From: Candidatus Geothrix odensensis
Lineage (GTDB): Bacteria > Acidobacteriota > Holophagae > Holophagales > Holophagaceae
Assembly (NCBI GenBank): GCA_016714685.1
Contig: JADKCH010000004.1
Span: 124,001 to 188,000 of the forward strand
Length of the DNA: 64,000 nucleotides
Reading direction: 5' to 3'
Within the stretch, counting starts at the first letter, position 1, and every line of letters starts with the position of its first letter. Made by a program: the position numbers and the translations under genes. Positions 36,268 through 46,499 of the stretch are shown piece by piece. Below the pieces are notes generated by a model. That model was not told the DNA's origin. It worked only from the letters and a program-made list of their open reading frames with translations, and ran no database searches.

Positions 36268-37133
36268 GCCAAGATCAGGCAGCCCGGCTCCGCAGCCTGG
36301 CCCAGGGGCAGCGCCCCGAGGCGCCGCTCTTCGCCGCCCGCGTGGTGGCCATCACCTCGGGCAAGGGCGGGGTCGGCAAGACCAACGTCGTGGCCGGCCT
36401 GGCCCTGTCGCTCGCCCAGCAGGGCCAGCGCGTCGTGGTCATGGACGCCGACTTCGGCCTGGCGAACCTCGACATCCTGCTGGGGCTGTCGCCGAAGTAC
36501 ACGCTGGAGCACGTCCTCCGTGGCGAGAAGGTGATCGAGGAGATCCTGCTGGAAGGGCCCATGGGCATCCGCATCATCCCCGCCAGCAGCGGCATCCAGG
36601 AACTGACCCGCCTTGACACCATGAGCGAGCTCCGGCTGGTGCAAGGCCTGCAGCGGGTCGCGGAGACGGCGGACTGGCTGCTCATCGACACCGCCGCCGG
36701 CATCCACGACTCGGTCCTGAAGCTCCTCATGGCCGCCCAGGAGGTGATCCTGGTGACCACTCCGGAACCCACCAGCCTGGTGGACGCCTACGCCATGGTG
36801 AAGGTGTTGCACCTGCGGGAGGCCGCCAAGCCCCTGTGGCTGCTCATCAACAATGGCCAGAACATCGACGAGGCCCAGGAGACCATCGAGCAGCTGCAGG
36901 CGGCCACCGACCGCTTCCTCGGCAAGCAGCTCAAGGTGCTGGGCATGATCCCCAACGACCCCCACATCCTGCAGGCGGTGCGCCAGCAGCGGGGCGTCGT
37001 GGACCTCTTCCCCCGGAGTCCGGCCGCCCTGGCCTTTCAGGCCCTCGCCCGTCAATTGCTGGGCCAAGTGTCCTTGCAGCCCGACGGCTTTGCGTCATTC
37101 TGGAGGCAGCTCGCCTCCGATGAACCCCAGTAG
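36264..37133 (+). CDS. flhG: Flagellar number regulator FlhG (FleN/YlxH), MinD-like ATPase
   Basis: A 289-residue MinD/ParA-family ATPase that limits flagellar number together with FlhF. The deviant Walker A motif is ITSGKGGVGKTNVVAGLALS with the signature Lys, Walker A' is VVMDADFGLANLDILLGL, and Walker B is WLLIDTAAGIHDSVLKLL. The N-terminal lead (SQDQAARLRSLAQGQRPEAP) carries the DQA-type motif that in other species stimulates FlhF. The C-terminal membrane-binding helix would be QALARQLLGQVSL or the last 20 residues. It overlaps flhF by ATGA and precedes fliA by 10 bases. Confidence 0.94.
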   Translation: MSQDQAARLRSLAQGQRPEAPLFAARVVAITSGKGGVGKTNVVAGLALSLAQQGQRVVVMDADFGLANLDILLGLSPKYTLEHVLRGEKVIEEILLEGPMGIRIIPASSGIQELTRLDTMSELRLVQGLQRVAETADWLLIDTAAGIHDSVLKLLMAAQEVILVTTPEPTSLVDAYAMVKVLHLREAAKPLWLLINNGQNIDEAQETIEQLQAATDRFLGKQLKVLGMIPNDPHILQAVRQQRGVVDLFPRSPAALAFQALARQLLGQVSLQPDGFASFWRQLASDEPQ

Positions 37134-37143
37134 GACCTGACGA

Positions 37144-38061
37144 ATGTCCCCGACCCCGGACCAGCCCTCCGATCCCGGCCTGCCCCTCAGCGGCGAGGCC
37201 CTCCGGGCCGTGGAGCAGGCCCCCGCCGCGCTCCGGCCCTGGGCCGCGCTCGCTGCGGCCAAGGCCTATGGGAAGGCGCTGCCCCACCAGGTGCCCGCCC
37301 TGCCCCCTCCCTCCCTGGCCGCGGAATCCGCCGACCCCCCCGAGCCCTTCGACCGCGAGAACCGGGAGCAGATCATCAAGGACTACGTCCCCCTGGTGAA
37401 GTTCGTGGCCCACCGCATCGCATCCCGCCTTCCCTCGCACGTGGAGCTGGACGACCTCATCAACAGCGGCATCCTGGGCCTGATGGACGCCATCGAGAAG
37501 TTCGAGCCGGCGAGGAACATCAAGTTCAAGACCTACGCGGAACTCCGCATCAAGGGCGCCATTCTCGACGGCCTGCGCGATCTCGACTGGGTGCCCCGCA
37601 GCCTCCGACGCAAGAAGAAGGATATTGAAGGCGCCTACCATTCCCTCGAGCAGCAGATGGGCCGGGCCGCCACGGATGAGGAGGTGGCTCAGCACCTGGG
37701 CATGCCCCTGGAGGAGCTGCACAAGAACCTGGATGACCTGAAGGGCGTCACCCTGGGCACCTTCGTCGAGGTCGGCGAGGATGGCGAGGGTGAGAGCCTC
37801 ATCAGCTTCGTGCCCGACCCGGACGCGGAGGACCCCCTCCAGATCTTCCAGTCCTCTGAGATCAAGGACATCCTCCGCGACGCCATGGAGGTCCTGCCCA
37901 AGAAGGAGAAGTTCGTCGTCCAGCTCTACTATTTCGACGAGCTGACCATGAAGGAAATCGGCACCCTCCTGAACATCACCGAGTCCCGGGTATCCCAATT
38001 GCATACCAAGGCCATGCTGCGACTCCGGGGCAAGCTCCTGGAGAAGCACATCGAAGGGTAA
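37144..38061 (+). CDS. fliA: Flagellar sigma factor FliA (sigma-28)
   Basis: A 305-residue group 3 sigma factor that directs late flagellar and chemotaxis genes. After a Pro/Ala-rich leader of about 70 residues, region 2 is clear (DYVPLVKFVAHRIASRLPSH, ELDDLINSGILGLMDAIEKF, IKFKTYAELRIKGAILDGLR, DLDWVPRSLRRKKKDIE), then region 3 (GRAATDEEVAQHLGMPLEEL) and region 4 with the helix-turn-helix (LPKKEKFVVQLYYFDELTMK, EIGTLLNITESRVSQLHTKA). The leader is longer than in E. coli FliA (239 residues), so an internal start is possible, but no internal ATG with a ribosome site was noticed. No flgM anti-sigma gene lies in the window. Confidence 0.94.
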   Translation: MSPTPDQPSDPGLPLSGEALRAVEQAPAALRPWAALAAAKAYGKALPHQVPALPPPSLAAESADPPEPFDRENREQIIKDYVPLVKFVAHRIASRLPSHVELDDLINSGILGLMDAIEKFEPARNIKFKTYAELRIKGAILDGLRDLDWVPRSLRRKKKDIEGAYHSLEQQMGRAATDEEVAQHLGMPLEELHKNLDDLKGVTLGTFVEVGEDGEGESLISFVPDPDAEDPLQIFQSSEIKDILRDAMEVLPKKEKFVVQLYYFDELTMKEIGTLLNITESRVSQLHTKAMLRLRGKLLEKHIEG

Positions 38062-38064
38062 TCC

Positions 38065-39081
38065 ATGGCCAAAATCCTAAGCCAAGAGGAAGTAGACGCA
38101 CTACTTAAGTCCCACACCAAGCCGGCCGGAAAGGCTTCGGGCGGAGCGGGGGGGGACCGGGTCGCAGCGCCAGCCCCGGCAAAAAAGGCCCAGGTTCAGC
38201 GCAAGGTCACCCTCTACAACTTCCGCCGCCCTGACCGGGTGAGCCGCGAGCAGATGCGCTCGCTCCACTTCATGCACGACCGCTTCGCCCGGAACTTCTC
38301 CAGTTCGCTCAGCGCCTACCTGCGAACCATCACAGAAGTGAACCTGGTGAGCGTCGAGCAGCTCAGCTACCAGGAATTCCTGCTCTCCGTGCCCGATCCC
38401 ACCTGCTTCAACGCCATCTCCATCAAGCCCCTGGAAGGAGCCCTGGCCCTGGAGGTGAACCCCACCCTGGTGTTTCCCATCATCGACAAGATGCTGGGGG
38501 GACCCGGCGAGCCGCTGAAGAACCTGCGGACCATGACGGATATCGAGCAGAGCATCTTCGACGGCATCCTCAAGCTCCTCCTGGAGGACATCCGGGAAGC
38601 CTGGCGCGGCATCGTCGACCTGGATTTCCGGATCCAGGCCCGGGAGACCAGCCCCCAGCTCATCCAGATCGTGGCGCCCAACGAGGTGGTGCTGCTCGTG
38701 GTCTTTGAAGTGAAGATGGGCCCCGTGAGCGGCATGATCAACCTGGCCATTCCGAGCATCATCCTCGAACCCATTTCCAGCAAGTTCGACCAGGAGATGT
38801 TCACCGGCTACAAGAAGTCCTCCAGCTTCGAGGAGGCGCGCCTGCTCATGGCCAGCCTGAAGCGCTGCGGCATGGAGGCCGCCGCCGAGATCCGTGGCAC
38901 CAACCTCAGCATGGAGGAAGTCCTCCAGCTGAAGACCGGCGACCTCATCCCGCTCACCAAGCGCTTCGATGCGGAACTGGACCTTTGCGTGGACGGCATT
39001 CCACGCTTCATGGGCCTGGTGGCCCTGAATCCCAACGGGAAACGCGTGTTCCAAGTGACCGGCAGCCGGTCGGAGGGGTGA
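38065..39081 (+). CDS. fliM: Flagellar motor switch protein FliM
   Basis: A 338-residue C-ring protein that binds phospho-CheY and passes the signal to FliG. The N-terminal CheY-binding peptide is intact (ILSQEEVDALLKS, residues 4-16), followed by a flexible linker, the CheC-like middle domain (YNFRRPDRVSREQMRSLHFM, FARNFSSSLSAYLRT, LGGPGEPL) and the C-terminal SpoA domain (LQLKTGDLIPLTKRFDAELD, VDGIPRFMGL). It starts three bases after fliA and ends three bases before fliN. Length is normal. Confidence 0.95.
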   Translation: MAKILSQEEVDALLKSHTKPAGKASGGAGGDRVAAPAPAKKAQVQRKVTLYNFRRPDRVSREQMRSLHFMHDRFARNFSSSLSAYLRTITEVNLVSVEQLSYQEFLLSVPDPTCFNAISIKPLEGALALEVNPTLVFPIIDKMLGGPGEPLKNLRTMTDIEQSIFDGILKLLLEDIREAWRGIVDLDFRIQARETSPQLIQIVAPNEVVLLVVFEVKMGPVSGMINLAIPSIILEPISSKFDQEMFTGYKKSSSFEEARLLMASLKRCGMEAAAEIRGTNLSMEEVLQLKTGDLIPLTKRFDAELDLCVDGIPRFMGLVALNPNGKRVFQVTGSRSEG

Positions 39082-39084
39082 ACG

Positions 39085-40014
39085 ATGGATGCCCGAGACA
39101 CTGAATTCTTCCAGAAAGTCGGCGGCGCCTTCGCCGAGAGCATGGCCTCCGTGTTCTCCATGCTCACGGGGCGCGAGTTCCAGATCAAGTCGGCGCCCGG
39201 CGAGCTGCTGGAGACACCCGCCATCGCCGGGCTCCACGAGGGCACCGGGATCCTGGTCAAGGCCAACTACCAGAAAGGGCTCAACGGCACGCTCTTCTTC
39301 ACCCTCCCCCTCAAGGAGGGCACCATGCTGGTGGACCTCATGCTGGGCGGCGAGGGCGCGCCCGCCGAAGAGCTGGTCGGCGACTCCAAGGATGCCCTGG
39401 CGGAGACCTTCAACCAGGTGCTGGGCAGCGCCAACCAGACCCTGTCCGATCTGGCCGGGGAGACCTTCGCCATCGCCAACGTGGAGATCCTCGCCATCCA
39501 GCCGGAGGCCGCGGCCTTCGCCGAACAGCTGGGCCAGGGCGGCTTCCAGGATCTCGTCCTGCCCACCACCCAGGACTCGCTGAGCACCTCGGTCCACCTC
39601 CTCTTCCCCGACCTTCTGCTCCAGCAGCTGAAGCGGAAGCTCGGACTGGTCGAGACCCCCGCCGCCCCACCCGAACCATCCCCCGCCTCCGTGGCGGCCA
39701 CCCTGGCCGCCCCCCCCCGACAGGCCCCCGTGGCCTCGGGGCCCCCTCCGGATTCCGGCAATCTGGATCTGCTGCTCGACATCCAGCTGCCCGTGGTCGT
39801 GCGCATGGGCCAGACCGAGATGCAGATGGGCGAGCTGCTCAAGCTCACGCCCGGCTCCATCCTCGAGCTCAACCGCAGCGCCGACGCGCCTGTGGAATTG
39901 CTGGTGAACGGCAAGCTCATCGCCAAGGGCGAGGTGGTGGTGGTGGACGGCAACTTCGCCTTCCGCATCACGGAGATCGATACGAGGGCCGCCCGCATCC
40001 GCAGCCTGGCCTAG
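39085..40014 (+). CDS. fliN: Flagellar motor switch protein FliN with CheC-like N-terminal domain (FliY-like)
   Basis: A 309-residue switch protein. The last 85 residues are a standard FliN SpoA domain (LLLDIQLPVVVRMGQTEMQM, GELLKLTPGSILELNRSADA, then PVELLVNGKLIAKGEVVVVD). Instead of the short N-terminus of E. coli FliN it has about 200 residues of CheC/FliY-like sequence ending in an Ala/Pro linker. One phosphatase-type ExxN motif is visible (Glu107 and Asn110 in LAETFNQVLGSANQTL), so it could dephosphorylate CheY-P at the switch, as FliY does in Bacillus; this is inference. No CheY-binding peptide like that of FliY was seen at the N-terminus. It closes the first flagellar block. Confidence 0.9.
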   Translation: MDARDTEFFQKVGGAFAESMASVFSMLTGREFQIKSAPGELLETPAIAGLHEGTGILVKANYQKGLNGTLFFTLPLKEGTMLVDLMLGGEGAPAEELVGDSKDALAETFNQVLGSANQTLSDLAGETFAIANVEILAIQPEAAAFAEQLGQGGFQDLVLPTTQDSLSTSVHLLFPDLLLQQLKRKLGLVETPAAPPEPSPASVAATLAAPPRQAPVASGPPPDSGNLDLLLDIQLPVVVRMGQTEMQMGELLKLTPGSILELNRSADAPVELLVNGKLIAKGEVVVVDGNFAFRITEIDTRAARIRSLA

Positions 40015-40338
40015 CCAGAACCGCGAAAAAGAAACAGATTCCCCTCGCGAAATGCGCCGCAAGGATTTCCGGGCGAATCCAGCTCCGACACCTTCTTCTT
40101 TCGCGCCCATTCGCGCATTTCGCGGTTTCAGGTTTTCCTCGGTTCCTGTCCCTTGTCCACCATGGAGTCCCAGCCTCCGTGGATGGGCCCCACCCGTTAT
40201 CGCGGCGGGCCTTCCGACCAGATCGTGGCTGATCCGCCACAGGGTGTGTCCAGCCGGCTGCCTCAGGAGAGGTGCCTGGCACCACATTGGATCAAGTGCC
40301 ACACCGCGCTAAGTTGGGGCCTGTGATCGGGAGTCCCC
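40015..40338. other. Intergenic region between fliN and glmS with a 12-bp inverted repeat
   Basis: These 324 bases hold no convincing gene. The inverted repeat CGCGAAATGCGC (40046-40057) and GCGCATTTCGCG (40113-40124) is perfect over 12 bp with 55 bp between, and partly similar sequence (AACCGCGAAAAAGAAAC) starts at 40019. It could act as a weak terminator for the flagellar block or be a repeat-family fragment. The remaining 210 bases before glmS should hold its promoter, but I could not pick clear boxes. No glmS ribozyme core was recognised. Confidence 0.45.
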
Positions 40339-42171
<1,833 letters not shown>

Positions 42172-42510
42172 CCCAGAGAATTTCCCGGAAAGTCACGGCG
42201 GCCAGAAGGGCGCGTCCCATCCTGGGGAACGCTGGTGGTACTTCTGGAGGCTGCCGTGGCTGCCCACTTCCTCCGCCGTTTCGATCCGAACCATTCCGCC
42301 TGGCTGGACTGGCTCCTCATCCTGATGGGTGCGTTTCTGGCCCTGCTCTTCTGGCCTGTCTCCCCACCCCGGACCGCAAGGGGCGGTGATCCTCCCGGCG
42401 CGGGCGCCCAGTCCTGCTCCCCCTTCGCCGCACGCCCCCCCACCTGGCCGTTGGCTCGGGCGTTCCTGCCGGCTTATGGTTGGAACCCTGAGCCGATCCA
42501 TCCTGAAGGC
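42172..42510. other. Region between glmS and the tRNA-Val promoter, no supported gene
   Basis: A GTG-started frame from 42235 contains one membrane-like segment (WLDWLLILMGAFLALLFWPV), but it has no good ribosome site and stays open through the tRNA gene, so it cannot be a complete gene as read. I annotate nothing here. Confidence 0.4.
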
Positions 42511-42538
42511 TCGACAGCCGTTCCCGTTCCGCTAGAAT
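42511..42538 (+). promoter_or_regulatory. Promoter of the tRNA-Val gene
   Basis: TCGACA (42511-42516, five of six to the -35 consensus), a 16-bp spacer, and TAGAAT (42533-42538, five of six to the -10 consensus). Transcription would start about 5-6 bases before the mature tRNA end at 42551. Confidence 0.65.
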
Positions 42539-42550
42539 GGAACGTCGCAT

Positions 42551-42625
42551 TGGCGCGTAGCTCAGCGGTAGAGCACCACCTTGACACGGTGGGGGTCGGC
42601 GGTTCGAGACCGCCCGCGCCAACCA
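42551..42625 (+). tRNA. tRNA-Val (anticodon GAC)
   Basis: A complete 75-nt cloverleaf with encoded CCA. The acceptor stem TGGCGCG pairs with CGCGCCA, followed by discriminator A and CCA. The D arm is GCTC-AGCGGTA-GAGC, the anticodon arm is CCACC-TTGACAC-GGTGG giving anticodon GAC (valine), the variable loop is GGGTC, and the T arm is GGCGG-TTCGAGA-CCGCC. A promoter lies just upstream and a terminator starts three bases after the CCA. It reads GUC and GUU codons. Confidence 0.97.
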
Positions 42626-42627
42626 GC

Positions 42628-42651
42628 AAAGGCCGCTTCTGCGGCCTTTTT
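42628..42651 (+). terminator. Intrinsic terminator of tRNA-Val
   Basis: A 9-bp stem AAAGGCCGC / GCGGCCTTT with a TTCT loop and a run of five T. An identical copy lies 351 bases downstream. Confidence 0.9.
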
Positions 42652-42770
42652 CAGGTCCTTTGATCGGGCGGTCTTGGACCGCCGAGAAGCAGCGGCGGCC
42701 CGGTAGCGGCCGGCGGAGGCGCTCCGGTGGAGCGCCGGAGACGATCAGCCGCGGGGCCAGCCGCGCGCAT

Positions 42771-42974
42771 GCTGACTCGGGCCTCCGCCCCTCGCCCTTC
42801 GGGCGGCAATCCGCTCCGCGGATTCCGTCCTATCTTCCCGCCGCTTCGCTTTGGTCGGATGGTCGAGACCGCCTGCGCCACCATCCGACCGAAGCAACGC
42901 GATGGGAGGATAGGACCGCAGCGCCGAAGGCGATGTCGGCCCCGCAGGGGCGAAGGGCGGAGCCATGAGTCAGC
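42771..42974. repeat. Large imperfect palindrome with a tRNA 3'-end-like loop
   Basis: A roughly 204-bp imperfect palindrome centred near 42872. The outer arms are GCTGACTC...CTCCGCCC at the left and its complement at the right end. The innermost stem is perfect over 11 bp (42853-42863 with 42880-42890). The loop and flanks read GGTCGAGACCGCCTGCGCCA then CCA (42861-42883), which matches the T arm, acceptor strand and CCA of the adjacent tRNA-Val except for two single-base gaps and one change. Its right end abuts the second terminator copy. Just upstream is another perfect hairpin, 42718-42725 with 42729-42736. Confidence 0.7.
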
Positions 42975-42978
42975 CAGC

Positions 42979-43001
42979 AAAGGCCGCTTCTGCGGCCTTT
43001 T
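42979..43001. terminator. Second copy of the tRNA-Val terminator
   Basis: The same 9-bp stem and TTCT loop as at 42628-42651. Identity covers 28 bases (42623-42650 against 42974-43001), including the CCAGC that forms the tRNA end in the first copy. It faces the end of the convergent bamA/tamA-like gene and could terminate that transcript as well, since the stem is symmetrical. Confidence 0.75.
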
Positions 43002-43013
43002 CCTGCGGCTCCC

Positions 43014-46000
43014 CTAGAACTGGAATCCCGCCGAGATCAGCAGGCTCTTCAGCTGGGTGTCCCGCTCATCCGCAGTACGGGGCTTGCCCATGATGCGCTT
43101 CCAATCAGCCGCGTATTCGAGCTTGAGGGGGAAGCCCAGCTTGAGGATCAGGCCGACTCCCAGCGTGGTGCGGAGGGCCGGGAAGGGCGAGACGGCGCCG
43201 GCTTCTGGCCGCAGGCTGCGGTAGACCTGGCCTGAGTCCACGAAGATCTCGCCCCAGATACTCTGGCCGATGAGGGGAAAGCGGTATTCCAGGTTCACCA
43301 CGGCAATGGCCTGGCCGCCCAGGGGAATGATCAGCGGCAGCAGGTTGCCAGCGCCATCCGTTCGCGCGACCTCACCCAGCATGTCCGGTTCGACCCCGCG
43401 CACCGTGAACGAACCGCCACCGAAGAAGCGCTCGGACAGCGGAAGGTCCTCCGCGGAGCGGTCCGTGGGCCGGGCCAGACCGAGTCGGACACTCGCCATG
43501 ATCACTCCGTGTTCCGCATGGAAGCCCAGACCCCAGTTCCATTGGTGCCGCAGGTCCAGCTTCACGAAGCTGCTGTTGCCCGAGGTGCCGAACAGCTGGT
43601 TCGCCAGTTCCAGCCGCCCCAGGAAAAAGGTTCCCTCAGTGGGATCGTAGGCCCGGTCCCGCCGATCCACCGAAACCTGCAGATAGGGAGCCGAGATGAT
43701 GCTGCGGGCGGGAGTCCTGGCGAGGAGGAACAGGTCCTGGTCGGAGATGAGCGGGACCCCGCTGCTGTCGGAGTTGGCGGCCACTTCCACCCGCTCGAAA
43801 CGGTATCCGAGTTGCACGGCCTGGTTCTGGCCGACTTTCCAGTCCAGGCTCGGGGAGAAGCGCCGTCGACGGGCGAAGAAGGCGGCCTGGGCCTCTTCGA
43901 TGTAGGCCCCTTCCAGGTGGAGCCGGGTGCGGGAGGCCAGCCAGCCGTCGAGGGCGCCCGGCCGGAACCAGGGATCGGTGTAGCCGATGCTGTAGCTGTC
44001 CACGGAACGCTTGATGTCGCCCGTGGGGAAGGCCCGGCGCAGGGCAGGGCTGTCGAGGGTCTGGTCTCCGGCGCGGAGGCCGAAATCGAGCACCCGCCCC
44101 ATGCCGCCGACATTGAGCCGTTGGGCATTCAGGCCGAAGTGGTACCCCTGCGTTTTGTCATAGCCGAAAGATTCCGTGAAGACCCAGGGGCTCCGTTCCT
44201 GCAGGCGGAGGGCCAGGTCGCCACGCTCCCAAGGCTGCTGCTCCTGGCCTGGAAGGTCCTTGAGGGTGAGAAGGTCCACCCGCTGAAAGGCGCCCAGGCT
44301 TCCGAGCCGAACCTGGCCTTCATCCAGCCGGGCCGGGTCCAGGGGCGCGCCTTGAGGCAATTCCGCTTCACGGAGCACCGCCTCGGCCCGGGTCCGATCG
44401 CTGCCCTGGACGACCAGGCGTTTCGCATGATCCAGCGGCTGGGGCGGCACCTCGATCCGGACGATGGCCTTGTCGCCGTCGTCTTCAAAGGCCAGCTTGA
44501 CCTGGGGATTCGCAGCGCCGGCCGAGGAGAGCCGCTGGCGCAGATCGGAGACCACCAGCGCCAGGTCATTGCGCACCAGGGGCAGGGGGGGCTGGAAGCT
44601 CAGGCGGACCCCCTGGGGCGTGGACTCCAGGCTCCCCTTGAAACCCTGGAGATGCCTACGGTCTGAGCGGTACCAGGTGTTCCCCGGCACGGGCACCGGG
44701 CGATCGGACATCGCGAGCAGCAGGCTCTCCGAGAGTCGTTCCCGGGGGAAGCCGGGCAGGTCGGGAAGGTCGAGCACCAGCGCGTCCAGGTAGCGGCGTT
44801 GGCCTTCCCGGATGATCAGGCGCACGTCAACCGCTCCATTCGCAGCCGTATCCACCCGACGCCGGACCCTGACATCAGGGAAACCCCGCTGGAGGTAGAA
44901 CGCGGTCATGCGGTCCTCCAGACCCTTGACGACCTCCGCCTTCGCATGGGGAGCGAGCAGCAGGAATCGCCGGGGCAGCGCCACCGCGGACCGGAGTTCC
45001 GCTTCCGGCAGCTCCTTCTGCCCCTCAAAGGAAAGCCGCCCGAACACCCGCCTCGGTCCATGCTCAACGGTGAAGGTCAGGGTCACCGCCTCCGGTCGTT
45101 CAGCGGTGCCGGAGGTCACCCTTCGCTCGTAGCTGACCTTCACTTCAGGGAATCCCTGGTTGCGGAAATAGGTCGTGATCCTGCCGGCGCCTTCATCCAG
45201 CAGGCTCGGCGTGTAGCGCTCGGCCCGGGCCAGGGGCACGAATTCCGACAAGCGGGGTTGGCCCCAGAGCGGCGCGAGGACATTGAGTCCCTTGGCCCGG
45301 AGGTGCACCTTGGGACCGGGCCGGACCTCGAGCAGCATCACCTCGGAGTCATTGGAGGGCTCCAGCCGGACGGCCCCCTCGAGGTAGCGGTCCTTCACAA
45401 GGCGCTGCCGGATCCGCCGCTGGGCCTCCCGCACCGCCGTGGGTGTCCACAGGGAGTGTCCAGGCCGCAGACCGGCCACCTTCAGCAGGGTCTCCCTGGA
45501 ATAGGGGCTGGGATCACCCTCGAGCCGGATCTCCCGGATCCGGGCGGGCGGGCCCAGATCCAGGACCAGGCGCAGATGGCGCCCGCCCTGCGCCAGGACG
45601 GCCTGGACCCTGGCCGCGGGGTACCCGGCCTCGTGCAGGCGCTGCTCCGCGATCCCGGTCAGGACCGAGCTTCGCTGGGGCCCCAGGCGCTGGCCCTTGC
45701 GCAGCTCCGGCAGGAGGACTTTCACCAGGTCCGTCGGTACCGCATCGCCCTCCCACCGCCAGGTCGCCAGGGGTGTGAGCGGCTCGAGGCGGAGCAGCGC
45801 CTGGCCATCGGGACCAAAGGTCCCCTCCACCGTGCGATATCGGTCTACCAGGCGCACAGCGGCCAGGGCCTGCTGGAAGCCCGCCTCGTCGAGATCTTGG
45901 CCGACCTTCAAGCCCAGTGCTGCCGCGGCAAAGCGGCGATCGTCCCCATCCCCGCCCTCGATGCGGATATCGGTCAGGGGGCGCAAGGCATCGGCCTCCC

Positions 46001-46064
46001 GGGCGCCGGCGGTCGCCAGCGCCAGGAGGCCGATGAAGGGGACGGCGCGAAGGCGCACCGTCAT
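43014..46064 (-). CDS. BamA/TamA-family outer-membrane assembly protein (Omp85)
   Basis: A 1,016-residue Omp85 protein that would insert or translocate proteins at the outer membrane. It has a signal peptide (VRLRAVPFIGLLALATAGA), a long periplasmic part with about five to seven POTRA-like units (for example IREIRLEGDPSPYSRETLL, RVFGRLSFEGQKELPEAELR, DHAKRLVVQGSDRTRAEAVL), and a C-terminal 16-stranded barrel from about residue 620. The barrel includes the conserved loop-6 type motif RFFGGGSFTVRGVEPDMLGE and ends in Phe (SLLISAGFQF). It is larger than E. coli BamA (810) or TamA (577). No lptD, skp or tamB gene is adjacent, so it may be a second Omp85 protein. Its ATG overlaps the STAS gene stop (TGATG). 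Confidence 0.88.
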   Translation of the reverse strand: MTVRLRAVPFIGLLALATAGAREADALRPLTDIRIEGGDGDDRRFAAAALGLKVGQDLDEAGFQQALAAVRLVDRYRTVEGTFGPDGQALLRLEPLTPLATWRWEGDAVPTDLVKVLLPELRKGQRLGPQRSSVLTGIAEQRLHEAGYPAARVQAVLAQGGRHLRLVLDLGPPARIREIRLEGDPSPYSRETLLKVAGLRPGHSLWTPTAVREAQRRIRQRLVKDRYLEGAVRLEPSNDSEVMLLEVRPGPKVHLRAKGLNVLAPLWGQPRLSEFVPLARAERYTPSLLDEGAGRITTYFRNQGFPEVKVSYERRVTSGTAERPEAVTLTFTVEHGPRRVFGRLSFEGQKELPEAELRSAVALPRRFLLLAPHAKAEVVKGLEDRMTAFYLQRGFPDVRVRRRVDTAANGAVDVRLIIREGQRRYLDALVLDLPDLPGFPRERLSESLLLAMSDRPVPVPGNTWYRSDRRHLQGFKGSLESTPQGVRLSFQPPLPLVRNDLALVVSDLRQRLSSAGAANPQVKLAFEDDGDKAIVRIEVPPQPLDHAKRLVVQGSDRTRAEAVLREAELPQGAPLDPARLDEGQVRLGSLGAFQRVDLLTLKDLPGQEQQPWERGDLALRLQERSPWVFTESFGYDKTQGYHFGLNAQRLNVGGMGRVLDFGLRAGDQTLDSPALRRAFPTGDIKRSVDSYSIGYTDPWFRPGALDGWLASRTRLHLEGAYIEEAQAAFFARRRRFSPSLDWKVGQNQAVQLGYRFERVEVAANSDSSGVPLISDQDLFLLARTPARSIISAPYLQVSVDRRDRAYDPTEGTFFLGRLELANQLFGTSGNSSFVKLDLRHQWNWGLGFHAEHGVIMASVRLGLARPTDRSAEDLPLSERFFGGGSFTVRGVEPDMLGEVARTDGAGNLLPLIIPLGGQAIAVVNLEYRFPLIGQSIWGEIFVDSGQVYRSLRPEAGAVSPFPALRTTLGVGLILKLGFPLKLEYAADWKRIMGKPRTADERDTQLKSLLISAGFQF

Positions 46065-46399
46065 CAGAATCCGGCGAGGGCCTCGTCCTCGGTGTCCTTC
46101 ACCTCGAAGACCGAGTGAAGGCTGGTCATCTTGATGAGGCTGAAGATCTTGCCGCTCATCCCGCAGATGCGCAGTTCCCCGCCCTTGCCCTTGATGGAGG
46201 TGTAGCAGCCCACGAGCTCGCCCACGCCCGAGGAATCCAGGTAGCTCACCTTGCTGAAGTTGATGACGATCTTGCGCTCCCCGTTGGAGAGGGAGGTTCG
46301 CACGGCCTCGCCCAGCTCCTGGTCGCCATCACCCAGGGTGATCTTGCCTTCGGGGTAGAGGATGAGCACATCGTTGTGCTTGCGCGTGTTCAGAATCAT
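46064..46399 (-). CDS. STAS-domain protein (anti-sigma factor antagonist type)
   Basis: A 111-residue single STAS domain like SpoIIAA/RsbV. The characteristic strand and phosphorylatable loop are present: ILYPEGKITLGDG and VSYLDSSGVGELVGCYTSIK, where the Ser of DSSG is the usual target of a switch kinase. It would bind an anti-sigma factor or a similar partner in a phosphorylation-controlled way. The partner kinase and phosphatase are not in the window. The ATG at 46399 follows GAGGG. It overlaps the Omp85 gene by TGATG, so both are made from one mRNA, an unusual pairing. Confidence 0.9.
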   Translation of the reverse strand: MILNTRKHNDVLILYPEGKITLGDGDQELGEAVRTSLSNGERKIVINFSKVSYLDSSGVGELVGCYTSIKGKGGELRICGMSGKIFSLIKMTSLHSVFEVKDTEDEALAGF

Positions 46400-46499
46400 G
46401 AGGCCCTCGAGGTGAGGGGCCAGTGTAGCAAGGCTGTCCGCCCAGAATGCAAGCCCGAGTGGACCCCGGGTCAGTCTCCCACCGGTGTCTCCCCGCAAA

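Noticed and set aside
40015..40338. glmS ribozyme in the glmS leader
   Set aside because: No conserved ribozyme core was recognised, and the ribozyme is mainly known from Firmicutes; not tested with a covariance model.
42235..42663. Small membrane protein between glmS and tRNA-Val
   Set aside because: The frame runs through the whole tRNA gene and lacks a good ribosome site; only one membrane-like segment supports it.
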